Below, piece after piece: positions 34,242-43,228 of a stretch of 49,399 bases of DNA. Origin of the DNA: Stenotrophomonas humi (GTDB taxonomy: Bacteria; Pseudomonadota; Gammaproteobacteria; Xanthomonadales; Xanthomonadaceae); assembly GCF_001431415.1 (NCBI RefSeq), contig NZ_LDJI01000016.1:1-49399 (forward strand), in the 5' to 3' direction. A program made the position numbers and the translations under genes. The notes under the pieces were generated by a model, which was not told where the DNA came from, searched no databases, and saw nothing but the letters and a program-made list of their open reading frames with translations. Within the stretch, counting starts at the first letter, position 1. The number at the start of each line of letters is the position of its first letter.

Positions 34242-35168
34242 TCAGGCGCCGGTGCTCGCCTGCTCGGCAGGCGCGGCTTCCGGTTGCGGCGTTGCGGCGG
34301 CCGGAGCAGCCGGTGCCGCAGCAGGATCAGCAGCCGGTGCAGGCGCGGGTTTGCGCGAGGCCAGCCACGTCTTGAATTCTTCCTTGGACACGGCCTTGAC
34401 CACGATCGGCATGAAGCCGTGATCCTTGCCGCACAACTCCGCGCACTGGCCGCGATAGATGCCTTCCTGCTCGATGTTGGTCCAGCGCTCGTTGATGAAG
34501 CCCGGCACGGCATCCTGCTTCCAGCCCAGCGCCGGCACCCACCAGGCGTGGATCACGTCATCGGAGGTGATGACGAAACGCACCTTGGTGTTGACCGGCA
34601 GCACCAGCGGGTTGTCCACATCCAGCAGGTAATGCGGATCGCTGGCCACGGTCGGCACCACGCCACTCTGGCGGACCTCGTCGGACTTGCGGTCCAGGCG
34701 GCTGGTGAAGGCGACGTTCTCACCCAGGTATTCGTACTTCCACATCCATTGGTAGCCGGTGACCTTCACCGTCATTTCCGAGTCGCGTGTGTCGTACATC
34801 GCGATCAGCTTGGCCGTCGCCGGCCACGCCATCACCACCAGGATGACGATCGGAATGACCGTCCAGATGACTTCGGCCTTGGTGTTGTGGCTGAACTTGG
34901 CCGCCACCGCCCCCTTGGACCGGCGGAACTTGAAGATGGCGTAGAACATGGCGCCGAACACCAGCACACCGATCACCACGCATACCCACAGCGCCACCAT
35001 GTGCGCTTCCCACGCCATGCGCGCGGTATGGGTAACCCCCTTGCCCATGTTGAGCTGCCACGCCTTCGGGTCGGCTGACTGCGCCCACGCCGTCGGCGCC
35101 AACAGCGCCATGGCTGCCAGCATGAACCCGTACTGCAACTTCCCGCCCCACCCGCTGCTTTGCTTCAT
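34242..35168 (-). CDS. ctaC: Cytochrome c oxidase subunit II
   Basis: 308 residues. Signal peptide (to about 30), two membrane helices (about 58-80 and 100-123), then the cupredoxin domain. All CuA ligands are present: H207, C242, E244, C246, H250 and M253 (GQCAELCGKDHGFM). The C-terminus has an Ala/Pro-rich tail (from about 274) and no cytochrome c domain. It accepts electrons from cytochrome c. It starts 2 bases after the DUF2244 stop. Confidence 0.98.
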   Translation of the reverse strand: MKQSSGWGGKLQYGFMLAAMALLAPTAWAQSADPKAWQLNMGKGVTHTARMAWEAHMVALWVCVVIGVLVFGAMFYAIFKFRRSKGAVAAKFSHNTKAEVIWTVIPIVILVVMAWPATAKLIAMYDTRDSEMTVKVTGYQWMWKYEYLGENVAFTSRLDRKSDEVRQSGVVPTVASDPHYLLDVDNPLVLPVNTKVRFVITSDDVIHAWWVPALGWKQDAVPGFINERWTNIEQEGIYRGQCAELCGKDHGFMPIVVKAVSKEEFKTWLASRKPAPAPAADPAAAPAAPAAATPQPEAAPAEQASTGA

Positions 35169-35170
35169 GC

Positions 35171-35659
35171 CTAGACCCTTGACGTCGTCGGTTTGCAGCC
35201 ATTGCTGGCTGCGAGCAAGCTTTCAAGTGCCGCCGCAAGTTCCCGACGTTCGGCAGGTGCGAGGAAACTCCCCACTTCCACCTGCTTGCCGCTGGAAACC
35301 AGCAGGACCCGTTCCTCTCCGGCGACCAGCCGCACCCAATAAGGATGTGCCCGGAACACCGGTGAACTCCCGGCTGCGGGAATCACTTCCACGCAGTCCG
35401 GCCCTACCCGGATCTCTTCCCTGCGGTCGCCGCTGCGCCATGCCGCACGCAACGCACCACCCACCAGGAAGCAATGCACCAACGCGAAGACAGGGGCGAG
35501 AACGTTTCCGGACAACCAGGCCAAGCCTGCCGTGAACACCATCAACCCTGCCAACACTGCAAACAACAGGACGAACTGCCGGGCGGTGAGTGCCCGTGGG
35601 GGATGCAGTACCAGCTGCGCATGCGAGCCATCGGAAACTGACCGAAGCATCTGGATCAT
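35171..35659 (-). CDS. DUF2244-family membrane protein, head of the cox cluster
   Basis: 162 residues with two adjacent helices (about 29-45 and 51-68) and a C-terminal soluble domain ending GSFLAPAERRELAAALESLL, the DUF2244 signature. Function unknown, but it is often found beside ctaC. Its stop lies 2 bases before the ctaC start, so they are coupled. Start: ATG at 35659; ATG at 35650 is the alternative. The longer frame upstream has no supporting signal. Confidence 0.85.
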   Translation of the reverse strand: MIQMLRSVSDGSHAQLVLHPPRALTARQFVLLFAVLAGLMVFTAGLAWLSGNVLAPVFALVHCFLVGGALRAAWRSGDRREEIRVGPDCVEVIPAAGSSPVFRAHPYWVRLVAGEERVLLVSSGKQVEVGSFLAPAERRELAAALESLLAASNGCKPTTSRV

Positions 35660-35954
35660 GTCGCAACCGCGTCCGTATCGCGGAAAACGACTCGATGGTA
35701 GCCGCGCCCAACCACACCGGCAAGCTTCCATTCATCGATGTGCAGGATGCTGCAGTGCACACAGAATCCGCACCTGCTTCGCACAACATCGGCAGCAAAA
35801 TTGCCGGAATCGGCACAAAACATTCTGGCTCGATTTTTTTAGCCGAATCGCCCTGTACGAAAGGCTTTCCGCAATCAAAAAGGGCCGCTCAAGGGGCTGG
35901 GAAAAATATCGCCGAGGATTAAAATGGCCGAATTCCACAACCGTGGCCCAAGGC
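35660..35954. promoter_or_regulatory. Divergent promoter region, cox cluster and putA
   Basis: 295 bases between divergent starts, AT-richer than its surroundings in the half next to putA (about 35798-35920). It should hold both promoters; I cannot fix them. GAGGA followed by ATG at 35924 forms a good initiation site that is out of frame with putA. Confidence 0.5.
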
Positions 35955-38900
35955 ATGCACGCACCCTCATCCAACGCTGTCACCTCTCCTGCGGAAGCCC
36001 TGCTTTCGCCCGAACTGCCGCCGGCGCCGTCCGCGTTGCGCCAGGCCATCACCGATGCCTGGCTGAAGGACGAAACCGGTCATGTCCGCGAGCTGCTGGA
36101 ACAGGCACGCCTGCCCGCCGCCGAGCAGGCGCAGGTGCAGACCACCGCCGCTGACCTGGTACGTCGCGTGCGCGCACGCGCCAAGAACCAGGGCGCGATC
36201 GAAGCCTTCATGCGCCAGTACGACCTCGGCAGCGAGGAAGGGGTGCTGCTGATGTGCGTGGCCGAAGCGCTGCTGCGCATTCCGGACCAGGAAACCGCTG
36301 ACAAGCTGATCCGCGACAAGCTCGGTGAAGCCGATTGGAAGAAGCACATGGGTCAGTCCGACTCGGTGCTGGTCAACGCATCGACCTGGGGCCTGATGCT
36401 GACCGGCCATCTGGTCGATCTGGCCGATGGCACCAAGCGCGACGTGCACGGTGCATTCAAGCGCCTGATCGGTCGCGTCGGCGAGCCGGTGATTCGTCTG
36501 GCCGTGCGCCAGGCGATGAAGATCATGGGCCACCAGTTCGTCATGGGTCGCACCATCGATGAAGCGCTGTCGCGTTCGCACAAGGGCGACAACAGCAACT
36601 ACCGCTATTCCTTCGACATGCTTGGCGAAGGCGCGCTGACGATGAAGGATGCGCTGCGTTACCTGGAAGATTACCGCCGCGCGATCCACGCCATCGGCGG
36701 TGACAACATCGCCCGCGGCGGCAAGGCCGATGGCGATGTCACCACCTCGCACGGCATCTCGATCAAGCTGTCGGCACTGTACCCGCGCTATGAACACGCC
36801 AAGCGCGAACGCGTGCTGCGCGACCTGGTTCCCGGGGTGCTGGAGCTGGCACAGCTGGCCAAGTCCTACGGCATCGGCTGCACGGTGGATGCCGAGGAAA
36901 CTGACCGCCTGGAGTTGTCGCTGGACATCATCGAACGCGTGGTCAGCGATCCCTCGCTCAAGGGCTGGGAAGGCTTCGGCATCGTGGTGCAGTCGTACCA
37001 GAAGCGCACCCCGTACACGATTGATTACCTCGCCGACCTGGCCCGCCGCATCGGCCACAAGCTGCAGGTGCGCCTGGTCAAGGGCGCGTACTGGGATGCG
37101 GAGATCAAGCGCGCGCAGGTCGAAGGCCTGGCCGGCTACCCGGTGTTCACCCGCAAGCAGAACACCGACGTGTCCTATATCGCCTGCGCAAAACGCCTGT
37201 TCGGCCATGCCGACGCCATCTACCCGATGTTCGCCACGCACAACGCGGCCACCATCGCCACGATCAAGCAGATCGCCAAGGGCGGCGTGTACGAGCACCA
37301 GAAGCTGCACGGCATGGGTGATGACCTGTACGCCGAAGTGATTCCGGCCGACCGCCTCAACGTGCCGTGCCGCGTCTATGCACCGGTCGGCTCGCACGAA
37401 GACCTGCTGCCGTACCTGGTGCGTCGCCTGCTGGAGAACGGCGCCAATTCCAGCTTCGTCAACCGCATCACCGACGAAGACGTGTCCATCGATGACCTGA
37501 TCCGCGACCCGGTTGAAGCGGTGTCCTCGTTCGCGTCCATCCCGCACCCCAAGATCCCGCTGCCGGTTGACCTGCTGCGCAGCCAGAACCACGACAGGAA
37601 CAATTCCATGGGCATCAACCTCGCCAACGACAACGACCTGCGCGCCCTCGCCGAGCAGCTCAACGCCGCGATCAAGCCGTGGCAGGCCGCACCGCTGGTA
37701 CCGGGTGCCAACATCAGCGGCGCCTCGCTGCCGGTCACCAATCCGGCCGACAGCCGCGACGTGGTTGGCCACTGGCAGGCTGCCGACAGCGCCACCGTGC
37801 AGAAAGCGCTGGCCAATGCCGTCGCCGCACAGCCGGCATGGAGCCGCACCCCGGCCGCCAGCCGCGCCGCCATCCTCGAGCACGCCGCCGACCAGTTGGA
37901 AGCCCGCATCGCGGAGTTCATGGCGCTGTGCGTCAAAGAGGCCGGCAAGAGCTTGCCCGATGGCGTCGCCGAAGTGCGCGAAGCGGTGGACTTCCTGCGT
38001 TACTACGCCAAGCAGGCCCGCGAACAGTTCGGCACCGCCGAGAAGCTGCCCAGCCCGACCGGCGAGAGCAACGAACTGCAGCTGCACGGCCGTGGCGTGT
38101 TCGTCTGCATCAGCCCGTGGAACTTCCCGCTGGCGATCTTCCTGGGCCAGATCAGCGCCGCACTGGCCGCTGGCAACAGCGTCATCGCCAAGCCCGCCGA
38201 GCAGACCAACCTGATCGGCTACTACGCCGTGAAACTGCTGCTTGATGCCGGCGTACCAGAAGGTGTGCTGCAGTTCCTGCCGGGTGATGGCGCCACCGTC
38301 GGTGCCGCCCTGACCGCCGACCCGCGCGTGGCCGGCGTGGCCTTCACCGGCTCCACCGACACCGCCCGTGCGATCAACCGCGCGATGGCCGCACGCGATG
38401 CTGCCATCGGTGTGTTGATCGCCGAGACCGGCGGCCAGAACGCCTTCATCGCCGACTCCTCGGCGCTGCCGGAACAGCTGGTCAAAGACGCGATTGGTTC
38501 GGCCTTCACCTCGGCGGGCCAGCGCTGCTCGGCTGCACGCGTGCTGTTCGTGCAGGACGACATCGCCGACAAGGTGATGGGCATGCTGGCCGGCGCCATG
38601 GCCGAACTGAAGATCGGCAACCCGGGTGAACTGTCCACCGACGTCGGCCCGGTCATTGACGCTGACGCATTGCAGATCCTCAATGACCATGCCGCGCGCA
38701 TGGATGTCGAAGCCCGCCTGATCGCCGTCGCTCCGCTGTCGGCCGACGCCGCGCACGGCACCTTCTTCGCCCCGCGCGCCTATGAGCTGAAGGATCTGGG
38801 CCAGCTGCACAAGGAGATCTTCGGGCCGGTGCTGCACGTGATCCGCTGGAAGGCCGATCAGCTGGATGCGGTGATCGACCAGATCAACGCCACCGGCTAC

Positions 38901-39164
38901 GGCCTGACCCTGGGCCTGCATTCGCGCATCGACGAAACCGTCGAGCGCATTGCCAACGGCGTCAACGTCGGCAACGTCTACGTCAACCGCAACCAGATTG
39001 GTGCAGTGGTCGGCGTGCAGCCGTTCGGCGGCCAGGGCCTGTCCGGTACCGGCCCCAAGGCTGGCGGCCCGCACTACCTGCTGCGCTTTGCCACCGAGAA
39101 GACGGTGACGGTGAACACCACCGCCGCCGGTGGCAACGCCTCGCTGCTGACGCTGGGCGATTGA
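35955..39164 (+). CDS. putA: Bifunctional proline dehydrogenase / L-glutamate-gamma-semialdehyde dehydrogenase PutA
   Basis: About 1069 residues. It oxidises proline to glutamate in two steps with substrate channelling. The PRODH domain (about 150-480) has DAEETDRLELSLD, YQKRTPYTIDYL, RLVKGAYWDAEIKRAQ and GANSSFVNRI; the aldehyde dehydrogenase domain (about 560-1050) has E824 in AETGGQ and catalytic C858 in AGQRCSAARVLF. There is no N-terminal ribbon-helix-helix or long C-terminal extension, so it is the short form and not self-regulating. Start: ATG at 35955 suits homologues but has poor spacing to AAGG; an in-frame GTG lies at 35943. A strong terminator follows. Confidence 0.96.
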   Translation: MHAPSSNAVTSPAEALLSPELPPAPSALRQAITDAWLKDETGHVRELLEQARLPAAEQAQVQTTAADLVRRVRARAKNQGAIEAFMRQYDLGSEEGVLLMCVAEALLRIPDQETADKLIRDKLGEADWKKHMGQSDSVLVNASTWGLMLTGHLVDLADGTKRDVHGAFKRLIGRVGEPVIRLAVRQAMKIMGHQFVMGRTIDEALSRSHKGDNSNYRYSFDMLGEGALTMKDALRYLEDYRRAIHAIGGDNIARGGKADGDVTTSHGISIKLSALYPRYEHAKRERVLRDLVPGVLELAQLAKSYGIGCTVDAEETDRLELSLDIIERVVSDPSLKGWEGFGIVVQSYQKRTPYTIDYLADLARRIGHKLQVRLVKGAYWDAEIKRAQVEGLAGYPVFTRKQNTDVSYIACAKRLFGHADAIYPMFATHNAATIATIKQIAKGGVYEHQKLHGMGDDLYAEVIPADRLNVPCRVYAPVGSHEDLLPYLVRRLLENGANSSFVNRITDEDVSIDDLIRDPVEAVSSFASIPHPKIPLPVDLLRSQNHDRNNSMGINLANDNDLRALAEQLNAAIKPWQAAPLVPGANISGASLPVTNPADSRDVVGHWQAADSATVQKALANAVAAQPAWSRTPAASRAAILEHAADQLEARIAEFMALCVKEAGKSLPDGVAEVREAVDFLRYYAKQAREQFGTAEKLPSPTGESNELQLHGRGVFVCISPWNFPLAIFLGQISAALAAGNSVIAKPAEQTNLIGYYAVKLLLDAGVPEGVLQFLPGDGATVGAALTADPRVAGVAFTGSTDTARAINRAMAARDAAIGVLIAETGGQNAFIADSSALPEQLVKDAIGSAFTSAGQRCSAARVLFVQDDIADKVMGMLAGAMAELKIGNPGELSTDVGPVIDADALQILNDHAARMDVEARLIAVAPLSADAAHGTFFAPRAYELKDLGQLHKEIFGPVLHVIRWKADQLDAVIDQINATGYGLTLGLHSRIDETVERIANGVNVGNVYVNRNQIGAVVGVQPFGGQGLSGTGPKAGGPHYLLRFATEKTVTVNTTAAGGNASLLTLGD

Positions 39165-39191
39165 TCGCCCCTCGTTGACGCAGCAACAGAA

Positions 39192-39215
39192 AACCCCGCG
39201 AAAGCGGGGTTTTTT
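39192..39215 (+). terminator. Rho-independent terminator of putA
   Basis: AACCCCGC, loop GAAA (GNRA type), GCGGGGTT, followed by TTTT. It lies 27 bases after the putA stop. Confidence 0.95.
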
Positions 39216-39390
39216 ATGAAAAAGGAAACACCGGTATCGCGGCCTTTTTCAAGGCAACAGCAGAACCACAGAAGCACCGCAGCAAGGCTGTGTCATACAA
39301 CGCGCGCGCAATCCGGCATCATTTGCTACTTGATTCTCGCCGCATCCGCAGCGCGGTGCTTCCCCGCTCACTCACAGAGATCTCCCCGCA

Positions 39391-40719
39391 ATGCGCAACA
39401 AGGTACGTCTTTCGGCAATCGCCATGGCAGGCATGGTGGCGATCATGGCAACCGCCTGTGACAAGCTCTCCGCTCCTTCCCCGTCCACGGAGCAGCCGTC
39501 GGAAGCCAACGACGACTGGCGCCAGGGCACCCGTCCGTCCAACATCGACGGGACCGTATTCTTCGCGTCCAGGCGCATACATACCCAGAACGTCGTCTTC
39601 GATCTCATCACCGAATGCCGGGGAGACAATTGGAGCTTCCGGGTCGAAGCCTATGACAACGTCGGCAATGGCACGCCGTTTGCAACCAAAATCCAGAGCA
39701 ACACCCTCTTCGGACTCAACCAGGTAGAAAACCTCCCCGTCGGACGCATCAAGATGCAGGGCATACCCGTTGCCGCCCTGGGCCGCCACTTCGCTGCCAC
39801 CTCGCATCTCAACGTGATCACGCTGGACACCAACAGCCTCGCTTTGGCCTACGCACAAGCCAACGATGGCATGCGCTCCTTCTACGGCCGGCGCTGGAAT
39901 CCGGCAGCGGTCATGAAGGAATCGCTGCCACTCACGGTAGAGGTGAACACCGCCGCCGGCACCGATGAGCTCACCTTCGACCGCACCCCGGCGATCCTCG
40001 GCGTCCTGGATCACTGCGGCGGCAACCGCCCGTTGTTCACCGAGAATGGCAGTGCTGCTCCATCGGCGGAAACAGCAACTGCACCGCCGCCGGCCAGCGC
40101 CTCGTCGTTGCCACCTGCGACAGTGGACGGCAATTACGCCGTGAGCTTTGGTGCCTACGCCTCGCGTGCCGACGCCGATGCCGTGATCGCGGCGGTGGAA
40201 GGCTTCAAGCTGCCAGGCTTCGTCCAGCAGGGCACCATCAATGGTCGGCAGGCCTGGCGCGTGCGGATCGGTCCCTATGCAACACGCGCTCACGCCGCAC
40301 AGGCACTCGATGCGGCAAAACGCATCCGCGATGACGTGAAGCTGGAAATCGTGACGCTGAAAGCGAGTACAGATGCTGCCCCAACGTCGACGGAAACGCC
40401 ATCCGCTGTCCCGGAAGCATCCACTGCCACGCAGGTCCCGCCGCCGGCGGATTCACCGGCCAGGATTCTGAGCGCGCCACCGCCACGCTACCCGCCCAAC
40501 GCATTCCGCAATGGCATTACCGGCACGGTCAAGGTCGCCATCGATATCGACAACACCGGACGGGTAACCAACGTCGACATCCAGCAATCCAGCGGCAACA
40601 AGGATCTGGATACCGCCGCCCTGGAGGCCGCGCGCAGATGGCGCTTCAGCCCCACCATTGAGAACGGCGCCGCGGTGGCATCCAGAGTGGCAATGCCTAT
40701 CAACTTCGCGCTGGACTGA
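39391..40719 (+). CDS. Lipoprotein with SPOR and TonB C-terminal domains
   Basis: 442 residues. Signal peptide with lipobox-like ATAC at C23. Residues about 41-215 form a region I do not recognise. After a Pro/Ala/Ser linker comes a SPOR domain (246-324; YAVSFGAYASRADADAV, WRVRIGPYATRAHAAQAL), which binds denuded septal peptidoglycan, then a second linker and a TonB C-terminal domain (358-442; PPRYPPNAFRNGITGTVKVAIDI, DTAALEAARRWRFSP). Classic TonB is anchored by an inner-membrane helix; here a lipid anchor replaces it. A link between peptidoglycan and an outer membrane receptor or protein complex is possible. Single gene, with a promoter region upstream and a terminator downstream. Confidence 0.85.
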   Translation: MRNKVRLSAIAMAGMVAIMATACDKLSAPSPSTEQPSEANDDWRQGTRPSNIDGTVFFASRRIHTQNVVFDLITECRGDNWSFRVEAYDNVGNGTPFATKIQSNTLFGLNQVENLPVGRIKMQGIPVAALGRHFAATSHLNVITLDTNSLALAYAQANDGMRSFYGRRWNPAAVMKESLPLTVEVNTAAGTDELTFDRTPAILGVLDHCGGNRPLFTENGSAAPSAETATAPPPASASSLPPATVDGNYAVSFGAYASRADADAVIAAVEGFKLPGFVQQGTINGRQAWRVRIGPYATRAHAAQALDAAKRIRDDVKLEIVTLKASTDAAPTSTETPSAVPEASTATQVPPPADSPARILSAPPPRYPPNAFRNGITGTVKVAIDIDNTGRVTNVDIQQSSGNKDLDTAALEAARRWRFSPTIENGAAVASRVAMPINFALD

Positions 40720-40730
40720 AGCGTCCAACA

Positions 40731-40757
40731 AAAAGCCCCGCAATAGCGGGGCTTTTT
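40731..40757. terminator. Bidirectional terminator between the SPOR-TonB gene and fadL
   Basis: AAAAGCCCCGC, loop AATA, GCGGGGCTTTT then T: perfect 11-bp stem serving both convergent genes. Confidence 0.94.
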
Positions 40758-40780
40758 GCTGTAACGGATGTGGTGTTCGA

Positions 40781-42211
40781 TCAGAACTTGTAGTTGATCG
40801 AAGCGGCGAGGATGTCGCCACCCACGTCGTACTTGCCCTTCAGGGTGCTGTTGGTGGCCGAGGTGATGTTGATCGACGGCTCGTCGGTGAACAGGTGGGT
40901 GTAGCCGAAGTTGAATTCGGTCTTCTCCGACGGGGTCCAGCCCAGGCCCAGCGACAGCCACTTGCGGGTCACGTCCGGCACGCGCACGTCACGGTGCTCG
41001 TTGGTGGTCGGGCTCTGGTCATACGCCACGCCACCGCGCAGGGTGATGGTTTCCGACAGCTTGTACTCGGCACCCAGCGACGCAAAGGTGGTGTCCTTGT
41101 AGCCGAACTCCAGCGCGTTGTCGGGCTGGTTCGATGCGAAGTCCACGGTCACCTTGTCGAACGCCGGAGCCCATGCGGTACGGGTCACGTCGCCCATTAC
41201 GGTCCAGCGATCGTTGACGCGGTGGGTGACGCTCAGGGTGGCCGAAGCCGGCAGGGTCACGGTCGCCTTGCCGCTGGTGTTGATGAAGATGCCGGCCGCC
41301 TGGGTGTTCAGTGCCGCGGCAACGTTGCCCGGAACAGTGAACTTGGCCTTGCCGCCGGTGATCTTGTGCTCGACCTTGGAGCGGTAGCTCAACGCGATGT
41401 TGGTATCTTCGCTCGGGCTGAAGGTACCGCCCAGCACGTAGCCCACGGCGTTGTTGTCGCCCTCGACCGAGGCGAAGCCATCGGCGCTGCCCGGGAAGAA
41501 ACCGGCCTGCGCTGCGGCAGCACCGGCCTGCTTGGCGGCGGCAGCGGCCTGCGCCGGGGTACCACCACCAGCCAGCACCGCACCGGCAGCCTTCTGCTGC
41601 GCACCGGCATTGGTGACGGCGCCGAAGTCAACGGCGTTGGTCAGTTCGATGGTCAGGTGCTCGACGAACACGCTGGCACCGAAAGACACGTACGGGTTCA
41701 CGTCGTAAGAGAACGCAGCGCCCAGGTCGACGGCCTTCAGATCCGTGGTCACGCCATGGTAGCGGCCCACCCAGTCGCGGTCGTAATCGGTCTTGAAGCC
41801 GAACGGAGCGGTCAACGACAGACCGAAGTGCATGTTGTCGTTTTCGCCGAACGGCACGTGGAAGTAAGCAGCCGGAACCGGGGCAATCATGCCGGCGTCA
41901 CCGCCGTTGCCGCCGGTCACGGGAGCGCCGGTGGCGAGCTTGGCGTCGTCCTTCTTGAAGTCCGCCGAGAAGCTGATCGCGCTCAGGTCGGCCTGGAACT
42001 GGCGACCACTGAGCAGGCGCATCGAGGCCGGATTGGTGGCGACCACCGAAGCGTCGTCCCATGCACTGGTCGAACCGGCGAACGCGCGGCCCAGGCCCTT
42101 GGCACTGTTTTCTTTCAGCTGGAAAGCCGCGCCCTGGGCATGGCCAAAGGTCAACGCGCCGGCAATGCCGACAGCCAGGGCGGTAACGCGTGCAAATGAG
42201 GAAGCGGTCAT
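40781..42211 (-). CDS. fadL: FadL/OmpP1-family outer membrane transporter
   Basis: 476 residues. Signal peptide ending at GHAQG-AAFQ (about 26), the N-terminal hatch motif NPASM (about 59-63), a 14-strand barrel, and a terminal Phe (INYKF). It transports long-chain fatty acids or other hydrophobic compounds. Odd feature: an Ala-rich, low-complexity stretch (about 178-215; GTPAQAAAAAKQAG) in an extracellular-loop position. Start: ATG at 42211 with GGAGAGAG 8 bases upstream; the 45-codon extension upstream is not supported. Confidence 0.93.
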   Translation of the reverse strand: MTASSFARVTALAVGIAGALTFGHAQGAAFQLKENSAKGLGRAFAGSTSAWDDASVVATNPASMRLLSGRQFQADLSAISFSADFKKDDAKLATGAPVTGGNGGDAGMIAPVPAAYFHVPFGENDNMHFGLSLTAPFGFKTDYDRDWVGRYHGVTTDLKAVDLGAAFSYDVNPYVSFGASVFVEHLTIELTNAVDFGAVTNAGAQQKAAGAVLAGGGTPAQAAAAAKQAGAAAAQAGFFPGSADGFASVEGDNNAVGYVLGGTFSPSEDTNIALSYRSKVEHKITGGKAKFTVPGNVAAALNTQAAGIFINTSGKATVTLPASATLSVTHRVNDRWTVMGDVTRTAWAPAFDKVTVDFASNQPDNALEFGYKDTTFASLGAEYKLSETITLRGGVAYDQSPTTNEHRDVRVPDVTRKWLSLGLGWTPSEKTEFNFGYTHLFTDEPSINITSATNSTLKGKYDVGGDILAASINYKF

Positions 42212-42421
42212 GTTGGAAACTCTCTCCGTAAGACGTAAGACGATAATGTTCGTTTTTGCGCCTGCACCGCCAAGCTGCCGAAGCCGCTGGAAGTGCGCCG
42301 GAGTCCCCTCCCGACATACGACGCCGTATGCAGTATTACCCAGCAACCTTAACTAAACAATAACGGCCCCAAAAAAAGCCGAACCCCACCATTGACGGGC
42401 GTCGGGTTAGGCTTTGCGTAC

Positions 42422-43114
42422 ATGTTCGTCTCCACTCCCTCCCGTAAGAAGCCAGGCCTGCGCTGGGCCGTGCCACTCCTGTTCGTGGCCATCTGGCTCG
42501 CTTTCCTGTGGTCAATCTCACGACCGGATGAGGCACGGCGATCGCTTTGGCTGGACTGGGGCGCGTTGTCCACCGGCCTGGGAAACCCGCAGGACTGGTG
42601 GGCCGCCCTGCGTGACGGCAGCGTGCTGCGGCTGTTCACCGCCCTGTTCCTGCATGCCGACTGGCTGCACCTGCTCGGCAACCTGGTGTTCCTGCTGATC
42701 TTCGGGCCACCGGCCGAACGCATGCTGGGGCCGTGGCGGTTGCTGCTGCTGTTCCTGCTGGGTGGCGCCGCCGCCAATCTCGCCGCCCTGTATGTGATGG
42801 GGACACCGGAACGGACCATCATTGGTGCCAGTGGCGCGGTCTCCGCGCTGATGGGCACCTACCTGGCGCTGTTCCCCGGCGCGCGCCTGGGCCTGGTGCT
42901 GCCGCTGGGGCTGTTCCTCGAATTCGTCCGCGCCCCGGCCTTCCTGCTGATCGGCGCATGGGCGGCATTGCAGGTGGTGTTCGCCTACATCGGCCCCAGC
43001 TTCGGCATGGTGGCCTGGTCGGCGCATGTGGCCGGCTTCCTGTTCGGCATCGTTTACGGGCTGTACGTGCGTGCGGCCATCGCGAGGCGGTTGCGCAAGA
43101 GCCACGGGTTCTAG
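42422..43114 (+). CDS. Rhomboid-family intramembrane serine protease
   Basis: 230 residues with six or seven helices. The catalytic dyad is intact: S137 in IGASGAVSAL and H202 in WSAHVAGFLFG; N87 in LLGNLVFL and the HADWLH segment (78-83) complete the oxyanion region. Rhomboids cut membrane helices of substrate proteins; the substrate here is unknown, though in several bacteria they process secreted proteins tagged at the C-terminus. Start: ATG at 42422; no Shine-Dalgarno is visible and a TTG 10 codons upstream is the alternative. It is divergent from fadL and convergent with ctpA. Confidence 0.9.
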   Translation: MFVSTPSRKKPGLRWAVPLLFVAIWLAFLWSISRPDEARRSLWLDWGALSTGLGNPQDWWAALRDGSVLRLFTALFLHADWLHLLGNLVFLLIFGPPAERMLGPWRLLLLFLLGGAAANLAALYVMGTPERTIIGASGAVSALMGTYLALFPGARLGLVLPLGLFLEFVRAPAFLLIGAWAALQVVFAYIGPSFGMVAWSAHVAGFLFGIVYGLYVRAAIARRLRKSHGF

Positions 43115-43198
43115 CGGCGCGGATGCCGTCCCAGCGAAAGGTAGCCACGCATCTTCGCCATGCTCGCCCAACCGCGTTGATTGAGTTGATTGAAATGA

Positions 43199-43223
43199 AA
43201 CGGCCCTGCAATGCAGGGCCGTT
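43199..43223. terminator. Terminator between rhomboid and ctpA genes
   Basis: AACGGCCCTGCA and TGCAGGGCCGTT form a 12-bp stem around a single A (effective loop about 5 bases). On the minus strand it leads into TTTCATTTC. It lies 6 bases from the ctpA stop. Confidence 0.85.
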
Positions 43224-43228
43224 GAGTG

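Noticed and set aside
35924..36154. 76-codon frame starting at the good ribosome-binding site before putA
   Set aside because: Not called as a gene because it enters putA out of frame and has no recognisable content; kept as a finding.
35967..39074. 1035-codon leftward frame antisense to putA
   Set aside because: A long stop-free antisense frame is expected over a long high-GC gene; the putA product has all its motifs.
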